Shown here piece after piece: positions 1 through 5,172 of a stretch of DNA of 11,512 bases. The notes below the pieces were generated by a model. The model was given only the letters and a program-made list of their open reading frames with translations, made no database searches and was not told where the DNA came from. Origin of the DNA: SVQP01 sp045594705 (GTDB taxonomy: Bacteria; Bacillota; Clostridia; Oscillospirales; CAG-272); the NCBI GenBank assembly GCA_045594705.1, contig JAZNZB010000019.1, positions 1-11,512 of the forward strand, written 5' to 3'. Both the position numbers and the translations under genes were made by a program. How positions within the stretch are numbered: the stretch's first letter is position 1; every line of letters begins with the position of its first letter.

Positions 1-80
1 GAAAGAAGCTTTCCGATCAGTTCATTCAGCCATTTCATACCGAGAATTTGGTTCTGAATGAAATCCCATACTTGTTGCAT
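1..80 (-). CDS. Permease of the DUF318/YraQ type, N-terminal fragment
   Basis: Only the first 26 codons lie in the window; the gene continues past the left edge. The start at 80 is supported by a GGAGGT ribosome binding site at 86-91. The visible peptide begins MQQVWDFIQNQILGMKWLNE and continues with an amphipathic stretch. From memory, this closely resembles the N-terminus of the predicted permease family (PF03773), polytopic membrane proteins often encoded beside ArsR regulators and thought to export metalloids or other thiol-reactive species. It lies 95 nt downstream of the arsR-like gene on the same strand with no convincing terminator between them, so it is probably the effector of that metal-responsive operon. 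No catalytic or transport residues are visible in this fragment, and the family call rests on N-terminal similarity and context only. Confidence 0.62.
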   Translation of the reverse strand, partial: MQQVWDFIQNQILGMKWLNELIGKLL

Positions 81-134
81 AATGTACCTCCAATTACATT
101 TATATATCTATATCTATCGATATGAGATTTTTGT

Positions 135-168
135 TTATAGGTCAGCACGTAACGCACTGACCTTATAA
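135..168. repeat. Hairpin between the arsR-like gene and the permease
   Basis: An inverted repeat pairs AGGTCAG (139-145) with CTGACCT (157-163) around an 11-nt loop, and extends by four A-T pairs after a one-base bulge. It lies just downstream of the arsR-like stop codon on the minus strand. No U-run follows on either strand, so it is a poor intrinsic terminator. It could stabilise or process the mRNA between the two genes. The next stretch (about 100-124) is a run of ATCGATAGATATAG-like repeats before the permease ribosome binding site, which might be a second regulator site. Confidence 0.45.
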
Positions 169-175
169 GCCAATA

Positions 176-499
176 TTATTTCTTGCAACTATCGCATTTC
201 TTGTAGCTGCAAGCCTTGTCGGGAGATAGGGTGTATCTTTCGATCAACTCTCTGACCTGTGCCGAGCCTTCTGCGGAAAGCGAGTAGTGCATCCATTTAC
301 CTTCCTTGCAGGCATCGACGAGCCCTGCTTCACACAGTATACGCATATGGTGAGAAAGGGTTGACTGTCCGATCTTAAGTTCTTCAAGGAGAGCACAACC
401 GCACTTCTCGCCACTCATCAGAAGCTCCATAATCTCAAGACGATTATCGTCGGCAAGAGCCTTGAATATCTTTATTCCCTCATTGTGCTTAAATGCCAT
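176..499 (-). CDS. ArsR/SmtB-family metal(loid)-responsive repressor
   Basis: A 107-residue winged-helix repressor of the usual ArsR length. The start at 499 (MAFKHNEGIK) has an AAGGAGG ribosome binding site at 509-515, nine bases upstream; longer in-frame starts lack one. Residues 8-30 are the leading helices. C33-G-C35 sits where classical ArsR proteins have their As(III)/Sb(III)-binding Cys-x-Cys. The recognition helix is around residues 44-56 (GQSTLSHHMRIL), followed by the wing (KEGKWMHYSL). Further cysteines are C56, C64, C97, C102 and C105; the last three form a Cys/Lys-rich tail (ACSYKKCDSCKK) that could add a thiol site. In this family, metal binding releases the operator. It is probably autoregulated through the half-sites at 519-560 and controls the downstream permease gene. 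The family is clear; the inducer (arsenite, antimonite or another thiophilic metal) is inferred. Confidence 0.93.
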   Translation of the reverse strand: MAFKHNEGIKIFKALADDNRLEIMELLMSGEKCGCALLEELKIGQSTLSHHMRILCEAGLVDACKEGKWMHYSLSAEGSAQVRELIERYTLSPDKACSYKKCDSCKK

Positions 500-518
500 T
501 TTGCCGTTCCTCCTTCCA

Positions 519-560
519 ACACTTCGATAAGTGTAGATATATTCTAACACACACTTCGAT
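519..560. promoter_or_regulatory. Candidate ArsR operator: repeated ACACTTCGAT half-sites
   Basis: ACACTTCGAT occurs at 519-528 and again at 551-560, 32 bp apart, about three helical turns. The first copy continues into AAGTGT, forming a 16-bp inverted repeat (ACACTT, CGAT, AAGTGT) at 519-534. One copy lies in the promoter spacer and the other at the predicted transcription start. Position and symmetry fit autorepression by the adjacent ArsR protein; binding is inferred. Confidence 0.6.
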
Positions 561-569
561 GTTTGTCAA
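541..569 (-). promoter_or_regulatory. Promoter of the arsR-like gene and permease
   Basis: On the minus strand, TTGACA (564-569) and TAGAAT (541-546) are separated by exactly 17 bp, a near-consensus housekeeping promoter. Transcription would begin near 534, about 35 bases before the arsR-like start codon. An ArsR-like half-site lies inside the spacer, as expected for repression by blocking RNA polymerase. Confidence 0.82.
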
Positions 570-651
570 TATGTTTTTTGAAAATTTCAAGAATAAAATT
601 GTAAAGAAGAATATGTATGCCCAACATTTTTTACAACTTATGCTAAACGAC
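570..651. other. AT-rich intergenic stretch without a gene
   Basis: This is part of the 314-nt gap between the divergently transcribed arsR-like and zinc-ribbon genes. It contains a 13-bp palindrome (TTGAAAATTTCAA, 578-590) and a loose inverted repeat TTGTAAA / TTTACAA (about 600-635). The short reading frames across it lack ribosome binding sites, and I see no gene. Confidence 0.4.
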
Positions 652-680
652 TTGAAAAGTAGAGTGTTTTGTGGTATAAT
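652..680 (+). promoter_or_regulatory. Promoter of the zinc-ribbon gene
   Basis: TTGAAA (652-657) and a perfect TATAAT (675-680) are separated by 17 bp. Transcription from about 687 gives a leader of roughly 125 nt before the start at 814. The leader includes a possible hairpin, CGGTTG (707-712) with CAACCG (743-748), but no fold or riboswitch class that I recognise. Confidence 0.75.
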
Positions 681-813
681 CTTAAGCGGAATACTTACCA
701 TTGAAACGGTTGCAAGAGCAATAAGCGTACAACAAATATAGACAACCGCCAAATGCTTTGCAAGACCCATAACCGAGCAAAAGGAAATAAATAAAGAAAA
801 GGAGATTACAACT

Positions 814-1251
814 ATGAATATTATTAAGTGCCCCAACTGCAACTACGAAAATTGCGATGATGCGTATGTATGTATTGAATGTGGTCATCCGTTTAGTGAG
901 GATGGCGAAGGATTGCACTTAAATGCAATTCGTGTAACGCCGTACGACAGAGATGTTCTTCCTTTAGAGGATGGAGATGCCAACAAATATTGCATTCTCG
1001 ATGTTGATTTTACTTTGAATAACAATGAGTTGGAAATTGATATTGTTATTGCAAAATCTTATGAAACAGAAGATTGCAATGGTCGTGGCGACGAACTCCG
1101 ATTTTCATTTTTGGATACGAGAAATAATGATACTGCCGAACAATATGTAACTTTGGATTATGTCCCCCTAAATCAGCCTGTTACTGTTTCTATGACAGCG
1201 AAAATTGACCGTGACGGAGATTATTCTGTGCTGGGATATGTTCTTAATTGA
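814..1251 (+). CDS. Small zinc-ribbon protein of unknown function
   Basis: A 145-residue protein preceded by AAAAGGAG (797-804). It opens with a four-cysteine zinc ribbon, C6-P-N-C9 and C20-I-E-C23, followed by the GHPF turn typical of zinc-ribbon proteins of Bacillota. After an acidic linker (about 28-60), residues 60-145 are rich in alternating hydrophobic and polar residues with little helix propensity, suggesting a small beta-sandwich. There is no signal peptide or membrane segment, so it should be cytoplasmic. The coding sequence is clearly more AT-rich than genes to its right. It has its own promoter and no operon partner. I do not recognise the C-terminal domain. The ribbon more likely mediates structure or protein contact than catalysis, but that is a guess from similar modular proteins. 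Confidence 0.8.
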   Translation: MNIIKCPNCNYENCDDAYVCIECGHPFSEDGEGLHLNAIRVTPYDRDVLPLEDGDANKYCILDVDFTLNNNELEIDIVIAKSYETEDCNGRGDELRFSFLDTRNNDTAEQYVTLDYVPLNQPVTVSMTAKIDRDGDYSVLGYVLN

Positions 1252-1274
1252 TTTATTAAAATTGCAATAATCAC

Positions 1275-1303
1275 TTGCAAAACACGTTGTTTTGTGATAT
1301 ACT
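1275..1303 (+). promoter_or_regulatory. Putative promoter of the 1310-1558 leader
   Basis: TTGCAA (1275-1280) and TATACT (1298-1303) are separated by 17 bp. The spacer contains a perfect inverted repeat, CAAAACA (1278-1284) and TGTTTTG (1288-1294) around CGT, which could be an operator or a weak end-of-gene hairpin for the zinc-ribbon gene. Transcription would start near 1310 and run through a roughly 250-nt leader into the membrane protein gene at 1559. Confidence 0.5.
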
Positions 1304-1320
1304 AATCAATGCAAAATCCC

Positions 1321-1442
1321 CCGCATTTTCCGTGCTTTTCCGCCATAGCGTGACAACACTTTTGACAACACTTTGACGGTTGAATGGGTGGAATGGGTGG
1401 AATACAGCCCAAAAACCGCTATGAAAATGCACGAAAATGCAC
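1321..1442. repeat. Cluster of short tandem repeats within an imperfect inverted repeat
   Basis: Three short tandem duplications follow one another: TGACAACACTT at 1351 and 1363 (period 12, with a third TGAC at 1374), GAATGGGTG at 1382 and 1391 (period 9), and GAAAATGCAC at 1423 and 1433 (period 10). The last pair is complementary, with small gaps, to the CGCATTTTC / CGTGCTTTTC pair at about 1323-1340, and ATAGCG (1345-1350) pairs with CGCTAT (1416-1421), so the block can fold into one long imperfect hairpin. Direct repeats within an inverted repeat resemble recombinase attachment sites, but no recombinase gene is present. No gene is apparent in 1252-1558. Confidence 0.5.
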
Positions 1443-1490
1443 CCAAAAGACCACAGCTTAAAGATGTACTTTCGAGTGGGAATAAGGCCT

Positions 1491-1543
1491 CAGCCGCAAT
1501 CATAACAACCAAATCGTGCGGCTGTGTGCCGCACGATTTTTTT
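1491..1543 (+). terminator. Attenuator-like terminator before the membrane protein gene
   Basis: A 12-bp perfect stem, AAATCGTGCGGC (1511-1522) with GCCGCACGATTT (1528-1539), has a 5-nt loop and runs into seven Ts (1537-1543): a strong intrinsic terminator. It ends only a few bases before the GAAAGGAG ribosome binding site (1544-1551) of the gene at 1559. CAGCCGCA (1491-1498) can pair over 8 bp with TGCGGCTG (1517-1524), which would take up the left arm of the terminator and act as an antiterminator. The terminator is seen directly; regulation by alternative pairing is inferred. Confidence 0.7.
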
Positions 1544-1558
1544 GAAAGGAGCACCCAC

Positions 1559-1960
1559 ATGTCAGACAACGACCAAAGTCACAGACCCCTTGCAAAAGAG
1601 CTGACCATTGTGATCATGATTGCCGTATTCGTGATCTATCTGATCGCGGGCGGGCTTGCCCGACAGCACGGATACTTTGACGGCACGGTCATGTACGACC
1701 TGTTCCCTGCCATGGCGTGGGGATACGTGGGCGGATGCTTTGTCGGCATGGAAATTGCGCATTATTATCCGCAAGGGATTCCCTTATGGATCTTCAGCGG
1801 TGCTGTCACCTTCGGGCTTGTCACGTGGTTGGAAATGATCGACTTCAGATGGGGCAGATTGGGACACGCCGGACGCGGATTCGCGGCATTTCTGCTTCTG
1901 ATCATCATAGTCATCCGCGTCACTCTTCGCCTGATCCAACGATTCCGTGATCGTTCATAA
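1559..1960 (+). CDS. Small four-helix membrane protein, unrecognised
   Basis: A 133-residue protein starting MSDNDQSHRP, with GGAG (1548-1551) seven bases before the ATG. The frame stays open upstream to about 1373, but that part crosses the terminator and repeat cluster and has no ribosome binding site, so the short start is preferred. Four hydrophobic segments are visible: about 15-34, 48-67, 73-92 and 107-127. The short polar N-terminus has no cleavable signal, and the C-terminus is Arg-rich (RLIQRFRDRS), suggesting that end is cytoplasmic. No catalytic motif is evident, and I do not recognise the family. It is monocistronic, between its own leader and a terminator at 1972-2006. The odd feature is its regulation: a long structured leader with a terminator just before the ribosome binding site. 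Confidence 0.72.
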   Translation: MSDNDQSHRPLAKELTIVIMIAVFVIYLIAGGLARQHGYFDGTVMYDLFPAMAWGYVGGCFVGMEIAHYYPQGIPLWIFSGAVTFGLVTWLEMIDFRWGRLGHAGRGFAAFLLLIIIVIRVTLRLIQRFRDRS

Positions 1961-1971
1961 GCAAAAGCAGC

Positions 1972-2006
1972 AAAAGCAGCAGGAGCCTCGCTCCTGTTGC
2001 TTTTTT
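1972..2006 (+). terminator. Intrinsic terminator of the gene at 1559
   Basis: AAAAGCAGCAGGAGC (1972-1986) pairs with GCTCCTGTTGCTTTT (1990-2004) with one G-T wobble and a CTC loop, followed by a T run to 2006. It lies 12 bases after the stop codon and separates this gene from the TetR operon. Confidence 0.9.
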
Positions 2007-2062
2007 CTCGCGATGCGTCAATGACACCTCTGATTTTTTCGTGGTGTTTTTTGCAATAACCC

Positions 2063-2091
2063 TTGACTTTTTTCTTTTTTGCGTGTATAAT
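2063..2091 (+). promoter_or_regulatory. Promoter of the TetR-ABC exporter operon
   Basis: TTGACT (2063-2068) and TATAAT (2086-2091) are separated by 17 bp. Transcription would start around 2098, inside the adjacent palindrome, giving a leader of about 35 nt before the TetR start at 2132. Confidence 0.85.
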
Positions 2092-2103
2092 AACAATCGT
2101 TAT
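2090..2103. promoter_or_regulatory. Candidate TetR operator
   Basis: ATAAC (2090-2094) and GTTAT (2099-2103) form an inverted repeat around AATC, overlapping the end of the -10 box and the predicted transcription start. A further TTGTTAT lies at about 2111-2117. The position suits autorepression by the TetR-family protein encoded immediately downstream; the binding itself is inferred. Confidence 0.5.
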
Positions 2104-2131
2104 ATATCATTTGTTATTTTTGGAGGTACCT

Positions 2132-2698
2132 ATGCCGCCCAAGGTAAAGATCACAAAGCAGGAGATCGTGGCCGCTACGCTGTCGCTTTTGCGCGAACAG
2201 GGCGAGCAGGCCATGAACGCGCGCACCATCGCCGCCGCGATCGGCTGCTCTACCCAGCCCATCTTTTCCAATTTTGATTCCCTGGACGAGCTGCAGAACG
2301 CGGTTTTTGCCGCTGCATACGATCATTATCACAGCTTTCTGATGCGTGAAATGGAAAGCGGAAAATACCCGCCCTACAAGGCCTTCGGCATGGCGTATAT
2401 CCGCTTTGCCAAAGAGGAAAAACAGCTGTTCCGCGTGCTTTTCATGTGCGACCGCAAAGGTCAAGACCTACTCCCCTCGTCCGATTATTCACAGTCGGTG
2501 GACATGATCATGAAGGCCAACGGAATTTCCAAAGAGGAGGCCGAGCGCTGGCATTTGGAGATGTGGTGCTTTGTGCACGGCATCGGCACCATAATGGCCA
2601 CGTCCTACCTCTCGCTTGATCCCGAGCTGATCAGCAGCATGCTGACCGACGTTTACGTGGGTCTGCGCACAAAATACGTCAAGGAGGAACACGCATGA
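2132..2698 (+). CDS. TetR/AcrR-family regulator with a WHG-type ligand domain
   Basis: A 188-residue repressor starting MPPKVKITKQ, set by GGAGG at 2122-2126. The N-terminal DNA-binding domain spans about residues 8-52, with the helix-turn-helix at about 27-49 (NARTIAAAIGCSTQPIF then NF). The rest is a helical ligand domain; residues 140-160 (W140, H141, then FVHGIGTIMATSYL) match the W...HG pattern of the TetR C-terminal WHG family as I remember it. Such proteins usually repress a neighbouring exporter until a small hydrophobic ligand binds. The stop codon overlaps the start of the ABC ATPase (ATGA), so regulator and exporter are translationally coupled and the repressor controls its own operon. 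Ligand unknown. Confidence 0.92.
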   Translation: MPPKVKITKQEIVAATLSLLREQGEQAMNARTIAAAIGCSTQPIFSNFDSLDELQNAVFAAAYDHYHSFLMREMESGKYPPYKAFGMAYIRFAKEEKQLFRVLFMCDRKGQDLLPSSDYSQSVDMIMKANGISKEEAERWHLEMWCFVHGIGTIMATSYLSLDPELISSMLTDVYVGLRTKYVKEEHA

Positions 2699-3426
2699 CA
2701 AACGCTATTGAAATTCGTAATTTAACCAAGCAATACCGCGACGTCCTGGCGGTGGATCACCTCTCGCTGGACGTACACCGCGGTGAGCTTTTCTCGCTGC
2801 TTGGCGTCAACGGTGCAGGCAAGACCACCACCATCAAAATGCTCTGCTGTCTCTCTGCCCCCACCGAGGGCGACGCATTCCTGCTTGGCAAGAGCATTCG
2901 AACCGACGCGTCTGCCGTCAAGGCCATGATCGCAGTCTCCCCGCAGGAAACTGCCGTCGCGCCCGGACTTTCGGTGCGTGAGAATTTAGAGCTGATCTGC
3001 GGCGTGCACGGCTTTGAAAAGGACAAAAAAGAGGCCAAGATTGCCGAGCTGACCGCGCTTCTGGGGCTTGATGCGATCATGAAAAAGAAGGCGGGGAAGC
3101 TTTCGGGCGGTTGGCAACGCAGACTGAGTATTGCCATGGCACTGATCAGCGAGCCCGAGATCCTCTTTCTCGACGAGCCCACACTCGGCCTTGACGTGCT
3201 GGCACGCAGCGACCTCTGGGACATCATCCGCGCACTCAAAGGGAAGGTGACGGTCATTCTGACCACGCACTACATGGAGGAGGCCGAGGCACTCTCCGAC
3301 CGCATTGGCATTATGAAGGACGGCAGGCTGCTTGTCTGCGACACGGCTGACGCCATCAAAGCGGCCGCAGGCACGGACAACTTTGAGCAGGCCTTTATCA
3401 ATGTGGTAAAGGGGGTGCGCGCATGA
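2695..3426 (+). CDS. ABC transporter ATP-binding protein (drug/ABC-2 exporter type)
   Basis: A complete 243-residue nucleotide-binding domain. Walker A is GVNGAGKT (37-44), Q-loop Gln84, signature LSGGW (136-140) followed by QRR, Walker B ILFLDE (156-161), D-loop LGLD (164-167) and switch His192. The fourth signature residue context (LSGGWQRR) differs slightly from the usual LSGGMKQR of this subfamily. It lacks the roughly 60-80-residue C-terminal extension of larger DrrA-like ATPases. It should dimerise on the cytoplasmic face with the permease encoded next, which overlaps it by 4 nt (ATGA). Family and role in ATP-driven export are clear; the substrate (drug, lipid or peptide) is unknown. 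Confidence 0.95.
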   Translation: MTNAIEIRNLTKQYRDVLAVDHLSLDVHRGELFSLLGVNGAGKTTTIKMLCCLSAPTEGDAFLLGKSIRTDASAVKAMIAVSPQETAVAPGLSVRENLELICGVHGFEKDKKEAKIAELTALLGLDAIMKKKAGKLSGGWQRRLSIAMALISEPEILFLDEPTLGLDVLARSDLWDIIRALKGKVTVILTTHYMEEAEALSDRIGIMKDGRLLVCDTADAIKAAAGTDNFEQAFINVVKGVRA

Positions 3427-4154
3427 GAATGCTGACCTTTGCAAAAAGAAACGCGCTGGAGATTTTGCGCGATCCGCTCAATCTGTTCTTTGGCCTCGGC
3501 TTTCCCGTGGTGCTGATCCTGCTGCTGAGCATCATTCAGGCAAACATTCCCGTCTCCCTGTTTGAGATCGACCATCTGACCCCCGGTGTGACGGTATTCG
3601 GCCTTTCCTTTATGACCATGTTCTCGTCCGTCATCATCGCAAAGGACCGTGGCAGCGCGCTTTTGCAGCGTCTTTACACCACGCCTCTGACCCCTCTTGA
3701 CTTTATTCTGGGCTACACGCTGCCCATGCTGCCCATTTCCTTGGCGCAAAGCGCGGTTTGCTATCTGGTCGCATTGCCTTTGGGGCTGACCCCCTCGGTC
3801 AACATCCTGTATGCGCTTGCCATGATCATTCCCGTCGCACTTCTCTACATTGCCATGGGGCTTTTGTTTGGCAGCATTCTGACCGATAAACAGGCGGGCG
3901 CGGTTTGCGGCTCGATTCTGACCAACCTCTCGGCCTGGCTTTCGGGCATCTGGTTTGATTTGGAGCTGGTGGGCGGCGTATTCAAAAAGATCGCCTATGC
4001 TCTGCCCTTCGTGCACGCAGTCGAAATGGAGCGCGCGCTGATCGCAGGCGATTTTGCAGGCATTTTCCCGCACCTTTGGTGGGTGCTGGGCTATACCGCC
4101 GTGCTGCTCACGCTTGCGGTGCTGCTGTTTTTGCGGCAAATGAAAAAGCAATAA
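3423..4154 (+). CDS. ABC-2 family exporter permease
   Basis: A 243-residue polytopic membrane protein. Hydrophobic segments lie at about 20-39, 55-73, 96-120, 128-152, 158-177 and 219-238, the six helices expected of an ABC-2 permease. Between helices 2 and 3, the charged stretch KDRGSALLQRLYTTPLTPLD (74-93) matches the conserved cytoplasmic coupling region of the family. The gene starts within the ATPase stop codon and is the last of the operon. No U-tailed terminator follows directly; the palindromic element at 4201-4357 is the first strong structure downstream and may act as the 3' end. Substrate unknown. Confidence 0.93.
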   Translation: MRMLTFAKRNALEILRDPLNLFFGLGFPVVLILLLSIIQANIPVSLFEIDHLTPGVTVFGLSFMTMFSSVIIAKDRGSALLQRLYTTPLTPLDFILGYTLPMLPISLAQSAVCYLVALPLGLTPSVNILYALAMIIPVALLYIAMGLLFGSILTDKQAGAVCGSILTNLSAWLSGIWFDLELVGGVFKKIAYALPFVHAVEMERALIAGDFAGIFPHLWWVLGYTAVLLTLAVLLFLRQMKKQ

Positions 4155-4200
4155 TATCTTTCGTAGCATCACGCTTCGATGAAATCTTAAAACATTTTAT

Positions 4201-4357
4201 GCAGACCGTCTGTCGGTAGGGGGCGACGTCCTCGACGCCCCGGGTAAACACAAGCAATCTTTTGTAGGGACCGGCCTCCCGGACGGTCCGTTTGAGAAGT
4301 TAGTTTGTACCTGCCCGGGGCGTCGGGGACGTCGCCCCCTACCTACAGACGGTTTGC
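4201..4357. repeat. Long palindromic intergenic repeat (three 6-bp/10-nt hairpin modules)
   Basis: The arms 4201-4244 and 4314-4357 are inverted repeats with 41 of 44 positions complementary, ending GCAGACCGTCTGT / ACAGACGGTTTGC. Within the element are three related hairpins, each with 6-bp arms and a 10-nt loop: GGGGCG/CGCCCC at 4220-4241, GGACCG/CGGTCC at 4268-4289, and GGGGCG/CGCCCC in reverse orientation at 4317-4338. Each is introduced by a GTAGG-type sequence when read in its own direction. The middle module has different but compensating arms, evidence that the fold is what matters. It resembles the GTAGGG-type REP-like palindromes I recall from gut Clostridia. No coding capacity; it fills most of the 326-nt gap between the exporter operon and the hydrolase gene. 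Confidence 0.85.
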
Positions 4358-4419
4358 ATATCCGTGGAGCATTCGCTGTTTGCGGCAATGATGTCCCCCG
4401 AAATAAATCAAAATTGTCC

Positions 4420-4448
4420 TTGTATTTGTGCCCGCTTCGTGCTATAAT
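4420..4448 (+). promoter_or_regulatory. Promoter of the hydrolase-radical SAM operon
   Basis: A perfect TATAAT (4443-4448) is preceded at 17 bp by a weak -35 box, TTGTAT (4420-4425). Transcription would start around 4455, leaving a short leader of about 25 nt before the start at 4481. Confidence 0.65.
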
Positions 4449-4480
4449 AGGCGTATATTGATGAAAGGAACGGTCGGGTT

Positions 4481-5149
4481 ATGAAACTGCGCGTGGTCAG
4501 CTACAATATCCGAAACGGGCATGACGTGCACCACGATATGTCACTTTTTTCGGCAGATATTTTGTCGGTGGGTGCCGATATTGTTGGCTTGCAAGAGGTA
4601 GACGTGCGCACCTCGCGCGCAAGCGGTCGAGACACGCTTGACGAGCTTGCGCGTGCGCTTGGGTGGCAGCATTCCCGATTCTGCCGTTCCATTGATTTTG
4701 CGGGCGGCGAATACGGCACAGCCATTCTTTCGCGCTACCCCATCAACGCCTTTGAGATCATTTCTCTCCCCACTCCCGCATCTGCTGAGGATCGCTCAAT
4801 CGGGCATGCAGTCCTTGACGCAGACGGCGAGCGCGTGGACTTTTTTAACACGCACCTGTCGGTTGAGTCGGGCGCGATGCGCGCACCGCAATTTGAGTTG
4901 CTGGCAGACCTGACCGCGCAATCCCCCTCGTGGATATTGACGGGCGATTTCAATACCGCCGATCTTTCCTGCTTTGACGGATTCGATGGTGCAAGCCTTG
5001 CAAATCCGGGCAAGTACGCCACCTTCCCCGCCTCGGGCGAGGGCATCGACAACATTCTCTGCAGCCCCGATTGGCACATCGTGGGTACGGGCACTTTGCA
5101 AAATCATCACTCCGACCACCTGCTTTTGTGGGCGGACATTGAAAAATAA
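4481..5149 (+). CDS. Endonuclease/exonuclease/phosphatase-family hydrolase
   Basis: A 222-residue compact member of the metal-dependent phosphoesterase fold shared by ExoIII, DNase I and inositol-phosphate phosphatases. The motifs occur in order: SYNIRNG with Asn9, LQEVD with Glu39 (metal ligand), YGTAILSRYP (78-87), NTHLS with His125, GDFN (155-158) with Asp156 and Asn158, ID-N (189-191), and the terminal SDHLLL with Asp212 and His213. All catalytic positions are present, so it should be active with Mg2+ or Mn2+. There is no signal peptide, so it is probably cytoplasmic. AAAGGA (4464-4469) is rather far from the ATG, and no better in-frame start is visible. The substrate cannot be read from sequence: phosphatase, phospholipase and nuclease activities all occur in the family. 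It is followed 23 nt later by the radical SAM gene. Confidence 0.92.
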   Translation: MKLRVVSYNIRNGHDVHHDMSLFSADILSVGADIVGLQEVDVRTSRASGRDTLDELARALGWQHSRFCRSIDFAGGEYGTAILSRYPINAFEIISLPTPASAEDRSIGHAVLDADGERVDFFNTHLSVESGAMRAPQFELLADLTAQSPSWILTGDFNTADLSCFDGFDGASLANPGKYATFPASGEGIDNILCSPDWHIVGTGTLQNHHSDHLLLWADIEK

Positions 5150-5172
5150 GCACAGAAAGGAGCGGCTTTGAT

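Noticed and set aside
1373..1558. N-terminal extension of the membrane protein at 1559, or a leader peptide
   Set aside because: The frame is open, but it crosses tandem repeats and a strong terminator, lacks a ribosome binding site, and the ATG at 1559 has a good one.
1306..1569. Minus-strand frame with a VKVLSKVLSR peptide, considered as an integrase tail
   Set aside because: No tyrosine or serine recombinase catalytic motif is present; the peptide comes from the TGACAACACTT tandem repeat. At most it is a scar, so it is only raised as a possible attachment site.
3270..4172. 300-codon open frame on the minus strand
   Set aside because: It lies antisense to the ABC ATPase end and the whole permease gene, has Gln/His/Arg-rich low-quality sequence and no ribosome binding site; it is a shadow of GC-rich codon usage.
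4155..4200. Terminator directly after the exporter permease gene
   Set aside because: Only a weak, imperfect dyad and no T run; the first strong structure is the repeat element at 4201.
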